From an uncultured Bacteroidota bacterium (lineage in GTDB: Bacteria > Bacteroidota > Bacteroidia > B-17B0 > Aurantibacillaceae), in assembly GCA_903923915.1 (NCBI GenBank), contig CAIXZI010000311.1, forward strand, positions 1 through 12,086: a stretch of 12,086 nt of DNA, in the 5' to 3' direction. How positions within the stretch are numbered: the stretch's first letter is position 1; the number at the start of each line of letters is the position of its first letter. A program made the translations under genes and the position numbers. Shown piece by piece: positions 8,201 through 12,086 of the stretch. The notes beneath the pieces were generated by a model, which had not been told where the DNA came from, ran no database searches, and saw only the letters and a list, made by a program, of their open reading frames with translations.

Positions 8201-9358
8201 ATTTGATGTAGTTATTGCAGCAGGTATATTACAAGCCGCATCAAAATATGCATACCCGAAGTGTGCTCCTGCATTACAACCCGCTGCCGTAAAAACAACT
8301 TTTATTGTTTGTCCAACATAACCCGAAAGGTTAATACTGCTTGACTGCCATGGAATTACGTAAACCGGATCAAAACCACAATCATCATAACCTCCAAAAT
8401 TGGTAGTTAAAGCTCCGCCCGGAGGGGCTACACCGGAAACCAACTCAACAGTTTGTGACAAACAACTAATTAATGCTCCTGTATGATCAAAAACCTGAAT
8501 ACCAAAATAAGGCTGTTCACCCGGACCATGCCCTCCATCATTAAGAACAGCCGCGTATTTAAATGAAAACAATGTACTGCCCGCAGCAACCGTAAAAGAT
8601 TGATATAAAGATTCTCCGTTAGACCCTCCTGAAGGATCTAAACCGGTACAAGAGTTATAGTCTGTGCAATCCGAACCGTCCCATTCATTAACATCCTCTC
8701 CACCTAAACGTACAGCGTAAGTTCCTCCACCTGCATCAAGCGGAGAAAAAGCACCATAAGGATCATTTGCCGCCGCTGCCGTAACTAATGTATGATATGA
8801 ACATTGAAAAATATCAGAATTTATACCAGAAGTTGAGATACCTGTAGAAGAAATGGTTAATGGTCCAGCCGAATTATCGTTATATCCCACTTGACCGGTC
8901 CAGTTACTAAAATCTCCATTTTCAAAATCCACATTATTACAAGAACTTGCCTGTACAGTGGGAGGTTGGTTAATTAATCTTGCATTTTCTCGATCAATTT
9001 CATAAGGTAATTTACTAATATTATACTTTTTCTTTATAAAAGCTACCTCACTTCTAAACATAATTACCCTTAACTCAGAGAAAATTTTATATTTAGGTAT
9101 TGCTTCATTAAGATGAGCAGTAAAATCATACCCATCTAACGTATCTCCTTTAAAAAAGGTTGTCTGTTCAACAATCTGATTGTATGAAAGTGTTTTAGTA
9201 AGTGTTTTCCTATCGAACTTTTTTAAGTTGCCAAAACCAATTCTTCCATGCAGATTAAACCCTTGATTGGCTTTTATGGTTTGGTCATTTTGAGCATCAA
9301 TTTGATTACGAAAAAAAAGGCAAAAAAATGAAAGGGCTAGAATAGTAGTCTTATTCAT
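2279..9358 (-). CDS. Giant secreted repeat protein with Ig-like/SprB-like modules, PKD domain and T9SS type B C-terminal sorting domain (probable adhesin)
   Basis: Probable cell-surface or secreted adhesin-like protein of 2359 residues, exported by Sec and then the type IX secretion system. Order, numbered from the ATG at 9358-9356: signal peptide 1-22 (MNK, hydrophobic stretch, cleavage near IDA/Q); a basic, non-repetitive stretch about 23-133; a jellyroll or carbohydrate-binding-like region about 134-378 beginning with FENGDFSNW; 22 modules about 379-2180, each with a cysteine pair; a PKD domain about 2187-2268 with YIWSFGD; and a type B gliding-associated C-terminal domain 2272-2359, with VPNIFSPNGDGVND, IFNRWGQ and GTYMYIL. 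The 14th, 17th and 22nd modules resemble SprB repeats; modules 18-21 (YCQ...WY) resemble the CHU_C-associated Ig-like family. It is very rich in Thr, Ser, Asn, Val and Gly. An upstream in-frame GTG (9382-9380) overlaps the promoter box, so the ATG is preferred. No catalytic domain is seen; adhesion is inferred from architecture. Confidence 0.93.
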   Translation of the reverse strand: MNKTTILALSFFCLFFRNQIDAQNDQTIKANQGFNLHGRIGFGNLKKFDRKTLTKTLSYNQIVEQTTFFKGDTLDGYDFTAHLNEAIPKYKIFSELRVIMFRSEVAFIKKKYNISKLPYEIDRENARLINQPPTVQASSCNNVDFENGDFSNWTGQVGYNDNSAGPLTISSTGISTSGINSDIFQCSYHTLVTAAAANDPYGAFSPLDAGGGTYAVRLGGEDVNEWDGSDCTDYNSCTGLDPSGGSNGESLYQSFTVAAGSTLFSFKYAAVLNDGGHGPGEQPYFGIQVFDHTGALISCLSQTVELVSGVAPPGGALTTNFGGYDDCGFDPVYVIPWQSSSINLSGYVGQTIKVVFTAAGCNAGAHFGYAYFDAACNIPAAITTSNSSPCVGSSVTLTAPPQPGQTFTWAGPGIVSHSGNTAVVNASGTYTVTVGTAPCSYSLTLPVTFVATPTITVNPTYTTCLNSPVTFSASGATTYTWSPSTYLSSANSATPTATPTATTTTIYTVTGTTSSCVSAAKTVTLTVNPKPTVTVNSPTVCSGSSTNLTAAGASTYSWNTGSTANPLSVTPGATSYTVTGTSAVGCTNTAVSTVTVVALPTVTVNSPTVCSGSSINLTAAGASTYSWNTGSTANPLSVTPGATSYTVTGTAATSCTNSAVSTLTVIAKPTVTVNSPTVCTGSSVNLTAAGASTYSWNTGSTANPLSVTPGATSYTVTGTSAVGCTNTAVSTVTVVAKPTLTLTPSPATICAGASSTLTASGGSTYTWTAPAGGGLSAATGVSVTATPTVPSGTLTYTLTGTAASSCTNTTTGSLVVNPLPSYTLTGNAYTMCNGGSTTFTVNAGTGATYTWTPSATLTNPNTANPTASPTTSTIYSVVATNTLGCTNGVAATVTLNVNPAPTLTLTANSFTVCNGTSQTFTVAGASSYTWTPAATLTGPFTANPIANASTTTIYTVGGTASGCAPSPPLTLTLTVNPLPTYSLAANSYTICNGASQTFSVSGTSSSYTWTPAATLSGANTASPTANPTTTTVYSVIGTNSLSCVNPTAATVTLTVNQLPTLTVTPAPTGTVCSASDATLTASGASTYTWSSGPTTSTVSLSGVNSGTTTVTNTISVVGTDAVNCTNSTTYTLTVSPTPTITLTSSTYTICSGSSTSFSVNTAAGSYSWAAPGGGNIIGGGATATPTVTATNATTVAATQVYTVTATLGACTSVAQTVTLTVNPLPIIAIVPTSTAICSDGGSSTLTATGGNTYIWTPAGTLSASTGSVVTAIPTDTTTPTVYTVTGTDANSCVNTNTVSITVNQTPTVTVLGGGGNSQVICGGGIVNTSVTGITFSVTPSGSITWTNDNANIGLATSGNGNIATYPAPTVTAPTIGVITANALAASGCASTSNTQLIYTVTINPIPSVITPTINPAGCGLSDGTIVGASGTGASGNYSYSWNGGPFVADSSLIDSAGTYPLQVKDNVTGCISSQNFTIPNAGAPAPPIVTPSTTVACVGDVVVLSAPHVNGTTYNWTEANGTAGSGDTYTVTAVPASPNPYTIGVTATANNCKGAANTTSITVNQLPTPAISNSTAQICNLTSTTLTVTPNAGGYSYQWGNSSGVITGAIGDALTVSAAGVYSVTVTNTVTGCQATTSANGTITVNSLPVIDTTNVGVTQSNCSTPTGGITNVTYTVNGTGTYVWTDNATGNVVGTNSPTLSNVPAGNYCVQVTDANTCVKKFCSIAVTNAGAPSQPVLTLAGNDTTYCQGDALQTLTVTVNSGTVTPTVNWYSDAALTNVIAANSSTYTPAGIPLGTPTTIYVAATSNGCISTGRPITITINPAPTAPVITNTTTSYTYCQNQSPAPVSVNTGTATPVWYSNSGGTTHYYSTSNPLTPPVIIGTTIYTVVDSISSTGCKNTSVASSTSTVSVTFNPTPNAPTVSTTSYTYCQGDVIQPISATTNPVGDNVVWYSGSTFVSNQNPFTPNVSATAGTFNYVAYDSSAAGCLSAASAQTVTVTVNATPTAPVITSNPVNPTYCQGVSYNPITATGNGGNIAWYINGVYVTNTSSSPASYTPPAITPPGVYVIGLKDSTNSGCVNAGASTTLTLTINAAPTVNISNVSLDSAKCGLSTGGVNGITIVGGTPNYTYQWYDANGAVAGATSVTLSNVSIGNYTLQVTDANGCMANGASGVTTFSVPASTAVHAQFSTNPSPATGTLPLAITFSNTSSGASNYIWSFGDAANTMATATNANFTYTSIGTYTATLVAINGTCADTARIVIVAEVPTTISVPNIFSPNGDGVNDEFFIINTGMRSMNCDIFNRWGQLLWTLTAPNQSWDGKLINGDKAPEGTYMYILQAQGLDGKTYNQQGTVTLVR
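2282..2545 (-). other. T9SS type B (gliding motility-associated, CHU_C) C-terminal sorting domain within the surface protein
   Basis: The last 88 residues (2272-2359) show the hallmarks of the type B sorting domain: an N-terminal VPNIFSPNGDGVNDEF stretch, a central IFNRWGQLLW, then SWDGK and a PEGTYMYIL strand, ending in TVTLVR. This domain directs the protein through the type IX secretion translocon. Type B cargo such as SprB generally depends on a SprF/PorP-like partner protein; none is encoded in this window. Confidence 0.93.
2819..8224 (-). repeat. Array of 22 Cys-paired Ig-like / SprB-like modules in the surface protein
   Basis: Residues about 379-2180 form 22 consecutive modules of roughly 67-100 residues, most separated by a short Pro-containing hinge such as VNPLPT. 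Each module has one cysteine near its start and one near its end, 45-67 residues apart. Examples are C390/C439, C464/C516, C541/C586, C750/C806, C1072/C1124, C1497/C1552, C1932/C1989 and C2111/C2167. The 17th has extra cysteines (C1663, C1710, C1719, C1724). Most modules contain a central aromatic Y-x-W followed by Y-x-V near the second cysteine, as in bacterial Ig-like folds. The regular pairing suggests one intradomain disulfide per module, which is an inference from spacing. Confidence 0.85.
7142..7762 (-). repeat. Three tandem 207-base units encoding near-identical 69-residue Ig-like modules
   Basis: Three modules in a row (7762-7556, 7555-7349, 7348-7142; residues 533, 602 and 671 onward) share a period of exactly 69 codons. 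Units 1 and 3 differ at 3 of 69 residues; unit 2 differs from unit 1 at 8. A 35-residue core (547-581, 616-650, 685-719) is identical in all three. The matching 105-base stretches (7616-7720, 7409-7513, 7202-7306) nevertheless differ from each other at about 14 to 17 positions by hand count, all synonymous, including serine codons from both codon families. No other modules in the protein are this similar, so this is the youngest or the most constrained duplication. Confidence 0.92.
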
Positions 9359-9381
9359 ACTTGATGTTAAATTATTTAACA

Positions 9382-9410
9382 CAAATATAAAAAAAATTCC
9401 TAAAAAACAA
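9382..9410 (-). promoter_or_regulatory. Bacteroidota-type promoter of the surface-protein gene
   Basis: Read on the minus strand, TTG (9410-9408) is followed after 18 bases by TATATTTG (9389-9382), matching the phylum's -33 TTG and -7 TAnnTTTG elements with normal spacing. Transcription should begin a few bases downstream, about 20 bases before the ATG at 9358. The alternative GTG at 9382-9380 begins inside the -7 box and so could not lie in this transcript, which decides the start. The short leader contains the AT-rich palindrome TTAAATAATTTAA and no Shine-Dalgarno sequence. Confidence 0.7.
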
Positions 9411-9451
9411 GGCCAGCACCCTTTTTCTTAAATCTCCCTCCAAACCCTTGA

Positions 9452-10633
9452 TTATCCTACACGCTGCATCAAACACATGTAAAAACCGTCAAACCCTTCA
9501 GATGGATAAATGGTTTTATCTTCTATAAAAGAGAAGTTTTTATTGTTGGCTAAAAAGGTCTCAACCTGCAAATTATTCTCAGATGGTAAAATACTGCAAG
9601 TAGCATATACCATAAGGCCACCCACTTTTAACATACACGTATAATCTTGTAAAATTTGCTGCTGAATTTTTTTCAATTCGTTAATTCGCTCTAAACTTAA
9701 TTTCCATTTAGCATCAGGGTTTCTTTTTAAAACACCTAGGCCACTACAAGGCACATCCAATAAAAGTCGGTCGGCAGTTTTGTTTAAATCGGCAATTGTT
9801 TTTGGCGAAGAAATTAATTTAGAATCAATTTTTGCTCCTGCTCTGGTGGCACGCTTTTGAAGTTCAGTTAATTTTTTTTCTTCAATATCCATGGCAATAA
9901 CTTTACTTTTGTTTAAAGTAAGTGCCGAAATATGCAATGTCTTGCCTCCTGCACCTGCACAGGCATCTATGATGGTCATACCTGCTTCTGGACGTAAAAA
10001 AGTTGCGACTAATTGAGATGATGCATCCTGAATTTCAAACATGCCTTGCTTAAACAAAGGCGATGTAAAAATGTTCTTTCTTTCCTTTAAAATAAGCGCA
10101 TCGCTATCCTTAATATTCTCAGTTTCAATGCCTTCTTTGCTTAATTGTGTTTGTAAATTTCGGGTTGTTGTTTTAAGTGTGTTGGTTCGTAACACCACGG
10201 CAGCTTGATTGTTAAGGGCTTCAATTTCTTTATTCCATTTAAACGAAAGTTCTGCAAAGCCAAGTTCATCCATCCAATCGGGTATAGATTGAAAAATGGC
10301 ACGATTACCTTGTATCTCACTAATTTTTTGCTGAAGATGTTTTTGATGAATTCCGGCAAATTCTTCCCAAGCCGGCAAATGATGGCCGCGTAATAAAAGA
10401 TAAACCCCAACAATATGATGCCAGTTGTTTTTGTTGCCACTTAGCTCATTTAGCAAACGATATTGACGTACCACATCATAAATTGTTTCGGCTACAAAAC
10501 GTCTGTCGCGCGCGCCCCACTTGGTTTGTTCTTTAAATAAATATTCAATGGCTTTAGTAGCATATCGGTTTTCATTAAAAATACTTTCTAGCGTTTTAAC
10601 GATGGAATCAGTCAGGTTTTTGTAAATCTTCAC
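9452..10633 (-). CDS. RsmB/NOP-family rRNA (cytosine-5) methyltransferase, SAM-dependent
   Basis: Methylates carbon 5 of a cytosine in ribosomal RNA with S-adenosylmethionine, probably in the RsmB role on 16S rRNA, although the target base cannot be read from sequence. The 393 residues comprise an N-terminal helical, NusB-like region (about 1-130, with RDRRFVAETIYDVVR 42-56) and a Rossmann methyltransferase domain. Visible motifs are QDASSQ (202-207), the SAM loop DACAGAGGKT (223-232), acidic D249 of motif II, DVPCSGLGVLKRNPDAKW (293-310) with conserved C296, and ATCS (344-347) with the probable nucleophile C346. Both catalytic cysteines are present, so it should be active. The length is a little shorter than E. 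coli RsmB (429). The start is a GTG at 10633-10631: there is no ATG further upstream in frame and the next Met is 121. It lies 31 bases after the membrane protein gene and may be co-transcribed with it. Confidence 0.92.
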   Translation of the reverse strand: MKIYKNLTDSIVKTLESIFNENRYATKAIEYLFKEQTKWGARDRRFVAETIYDVVRQYRLLNELSGNKNNWHHIVGVYLLLRGHHLPAWEEFAGIHQKHLQQKISEIQGNRAIFQSIPDWMDELGFAELSFKWNKEIEALNNQAAVVLRTNTLKTTTRNLQTQLSKEGIETENIKDSDALILKERKNIFTSPLFKQGMFEIQDASSQLVATFLRPEAGMTIIDACAGAGGKTLHISALTLNKSKVIAMDIEEKKLTELQKRATRAGAKIDSKLISSPKTIADLNKTADRLLLDVPCSGLGVLKRNPDAKWKLSLERINELKKIQQQILQDYTCMLKVGGLMVYATCSILPSENNLQVETFLANNKNFSFIEDKTIYPSEGFDGFYMCLMQRVG

Positions 10634-10646
10634 AATAAATTTTTTA

Positions 10647-10654
10647 CAAAAGTA
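10647..10654 (-). promoter_or_regulatory. Possible -7 promoter box of the methyltransferase gene
   Basis: TACTTTTG on the minus strand fits TAnnTTTG and stands 13 bases before the GTG start at 10633. It lies in the short gap between the two genes. No TTG is present at the expected -33 distance, so this is a weak candidate and read-through from the membrane protein gene may be the main source of transcript. Confidence 0.35.
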
Positions 10655-10664
10655 ATATTCAAAA

Positions 10665-11006
10665 CTACGTAGGGTTATTATTCTTTTTAAAAGATGCTTT
10701 ATAATCAGAATATTTTACGATCGTAAAAGGAATAATACAAAAAGTTATTCCATATCCTACCATAAAAAACAAAGAAGAGCCAGATGAACAAACTATTCTT
10801 TCAGTAGAATAATATTGTTCAAAGAACTGATAAATACCAATGGAAAACAATGGAGTTAGTATTCCTAATAAAAATGAAAATAGTCCAATAATTAAAATTG
10901 GTATTTTGTGCTTATTCTGAAATCGAAGTTTTACTAACCAATAAAACAATATAACTGGTAATGCGCATATAGACAATGGTAATATAATTCCAACTAAAAA
11001 CTTCAT
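10665..11006 (-). CDS. Small three-helix membrane protein of unknown function
   Basis: I do not recognise a family. The 113 residues show three hydrophobic segments, about 3-25, 36-60 and 79-98, with positive residues between the first two (K26, R28, K32, H33, K34) and a charged, Asn-rich tail (KASFKKNNNPT), so an inner-membrane protein is likely. A single short loop of about 18 residues containing C73 separates segments 2 and 3. The start is the ATG at 11006-11004. An in-frame TTG four codons upstream overlaps the TATCTTTG promoter box and is rejected. It is divergent from the DAHP synthase gene and 31 bases upstream of the methyltransferase GTG on the same strand, so the two probably share a transcript. 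No conserved motif or charged residue inside the membrane hints at transport or catalysis. Confidence 0.7.
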   Translation of the reverse strand: MKFLVGIILPLSICALPVILFYWLVKLRFQNKHKIPILIIGLFSFLLGILTPLFSIGIYQFFEQYYSTERIVCSSGSSLFFMVGYGITFCIIPFTIVKYSDYKASFKKNNNPT

Positions 11007-11015
11007 TTTAAATAA

Positions 11016-11023
11016 CAAAGATA
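11016..11023 (-). promoter_or_regulatory. -7 promoter box of the small membrane protein gene
   Basis: TATCTTTG on the minus strand matches TAnnTTTG and ends 9 bases before the ATG at 11006, so the transcript would have a leader of only a few bases. No TTG stands at the usual -33 distance. It mirrors an identical box on the plus strand at 11041-11048. Confidence 0.55.
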
Positions 11024-11040
11024 GGTAATTTCAAATTCTT

Positions 11041-11048
11041 TATCTTTG
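11041..11048 (+). promoter_or_regulatory. -7 promoter box of the DAHP synthase-chorismate mutase gene
   Basis: TATCTTTG matches TAnnTTTG and is followed 9 bases later by the ATG at 11058, implying a nearly leaderless mRNA. The -33 region lacks a clear TTG. There is no leader long enough for an attenuator or riboswitch, so control by aromatic amino acids, if any, would have to be at the promoter or by enzyme feedback. Confidence 0.55.
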
Positions 11049-11057
11049 TATAAGAAA

Positions 11058-12086
11058 ATGAATTCATCCATTAATTTTTTAGATAAATCGTGCTGCGTAA
11101 TTGCAGGACCGTGTAGTGCAGAAAGCCGCGAACAAGTTTTAGAAACAGCTAAACAAATTGCAGCCACCGGAAAAGTACACGCTTACAGAGCAGGTGTTTG
11201 GAAACCACGCACACGCCCCGGAGGCTTTGAAGGCATGGGCGTACAGGCTTTACCCTGGTTGCAAGAAGTACAATCAACATATAATTTACCCGTAGCTATT
11301 GAAGTTGCACAACCAGAGCATATTGAAGCAGCACTTAAACACAACATTAACTTTTTTTGGATTGGAGCACGCACAACGGCTAATCCGTTTTCGGTTCAAG
11401 AACTTGCTGAGGCCTTGCAGGGTGTAGATTGCAGGGTGATGATAAAAAACCCAATTCATCCCGATTTACAATTATGGATTGGCGCTATTGAACGTATTTT
11501 AAATAGTGGTGTTATCCAGGTTGCTGCTATACACAGGGGTTTTCACACATCGGCAAAAAATACATTTAGAAATACGCCGCTTTGGCAAATACCTATTGAG
11601 CTTAAAGTAAACTTTCCTGATATGCCTATTATCTGCGACCCAAGCCACATAAGCGGTCGTAGGGATTTGGTTTTTGATATAGCTCAGAACGCGTTAGATC
11701 TTGGCATGAATGGTTTGATGATTGAAACACACATCAACCCCAATGAGGCTTTGAGCGATAAAGAGCAACAAATTACGCCTTTTGAACTGAACGAGTTATT
11801 GAATAATTTACAGATAAAAGAAAAATCTACCGCTAACCCGGCATTTAACGAGCAATTAAATTTTATTCGCAACAATATTGATAAAATTGATACCGAAATA
11901 ATTTCTTTGATAAAAGAAAGGTTGCATTTGGTAGAAAAAATTGCCGGCGAAAAACAACAAAATCACATTACTGCCTTTCAATTAGAAAGATGGATGCAGA
12001 TGTTGAAAAGTCGCACCGAATGGGGGCTTAAACAAAATTTAACCAAAGACTTTATCGAAAAGCTATTTCAATTGATACACGAAGAA
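11058..12086 (+). CDS. Bifunctional 3-deoxy-7-phosphoheptulonate (DAHP) synthase / chorismate mutase type II, 3' end beyond the window
   Basis: Condenses phosphoenolpyruvate and erythrose 4-phosphate to DAHP, the entry to the shikimate pathway, and converts chorismate to prephenate for Phe and Tyr. The frame is open from the ATG at 11058 to the window edge (343 codons, no stop). The N-terminal TIM-barrel domain (about 10-245) shows GPCSAES (17-23), KPRT (49-52), IGAR (102-105), IKNP (129-132), HRG (159-161), CDPSH (193-197) and ETH (223-225), covering the usual phosphate and metal ligands. The C-terminal AroQ-type mutase (about 262-343) has R271, R288, K299 and R311 in the spacing of E. coli R11, R28, K39 and R51; the positions matching D48 and E52 are Q308 and W312. 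This domain order is the one known from Prevotella and other Bacteroidota, where the mutase helices also regulate the synthase. Only the last few residues should be missing. Confidence 0.94.
   Translation, partial: MNSSINFLDKSCCVIAGPCSAESREQVLETAKQIAATGKVHAYRAGVWKPRTRPGGFEGMGVQALPWLQEVQSTYNLPVAIEVAQPEHIEAALKHNINFFWIGARTTANPFSVQELAEALQGVDCRVMIKNPIHPDLQLWIGAIERILNSGVIQVAAIHRGFHTSAKNTFRNTPLWQIPIELKVNFPDMPIICDPSHISGRRDLVFDIAQNALDLGMNGLMIETHINPNEALSDKEQQITPFELNELLNNLQIKEKSTANPAFNEQLNFIRNNIDKIDTEIISLIKERLHLVEKIAGEKQQNHITAFQLERWMQMLKSRTEWGLKQNLTKDFIEKLFQLIHEE

Noticed and set aside
9359..9451. Gap between the surface-protein gene and the methyltransferase gene, examined for a terminator or small RNA
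   Set aside because: Apart from the promoter at 9382-9410 I see no stable hairpin with a U-run; nothing further can be supported.
10141..10440. A 99-codon minus-strand frame and a 62-codon plus-strand frame inside the methyltransferase gene
   Set aside because: They overlap the conserved methyltransferase frame and encode nothing recognisable.
11183..11875. Two 63-codon minus-strand frames opposite the DAHP synthase gene
   Set aside because: The plus strand carries an uninterrupted, motif-complete enzyme; the minus frames have no family features.

Overview
The window looks like chromosomal DNA from a member of the Bacteroidota. Three things support this. A very long secreted protein ends in a type B C-terminal domain used by the type IX secretion system (T9SS). 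Boxes matching the Bacteroidota -7 promoter consensus TAnnTTTG stand just upstream of most starts, with no clear Shine-Dalgarno sequences. The aroF-like gene is the DAHP synthase-chorismate mutase fusion typical of the phylum. The class within the phylum cannot be fixed from this window.

Layout: everything from 1 to 11006 is on the minus strand, and the last gene (11058 to the right edge) is on the plus strand. Read in the direction of transcription, the minus-strand genes are: a small three-helix membrane protein of unknown function (11006-10665); an RsmB/NOP-type rRNA cytosine-5 methyltransferase (10633-9452); a 2359-residue repeat-rich surface protein (9358-2279) closed by a strong intrinsic terminator (2226-2260); a 322-base gap holding a degenerate dispersed repeat; a double ATPase of an oligopeptide-type ABC importer (1956-151); and, touching its stop codon, the first 50 codons of a PduO-type cobalamin adenosyltransferase (150-1, cut by the window edge). 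The DAHP synthase-chorismate mutase gene is divergent from the membrane protein gene and is cut by the right edge.

The surface protein fills about 60% of the window. It has a signal peptide, a jellyroll-like N-terminal domain, 22 consecutive Ig-like or SprB-like modules that each carry a pair of cysteines, a PKD domain and the type B sorting domain. Three adjacent modules are almost identical in protein but have diverged at synonymous sites. I see no SprF/PorP-like partner beside it.

The other genes are housekeeping or metabolic: rRNA modification, peptide or nickel uptake ATPase, B12 cofactor formation and entry to the shikimate pathway. They do not obviously work with the surface protein. 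I found no RNA genes, CRISPR array, transposase or phage genes. The most unusual items are the surface protein and its repeat structure, the dispersed repeat at 2049-2210, and the short symmetric divergent promoter region at 11015-11049.
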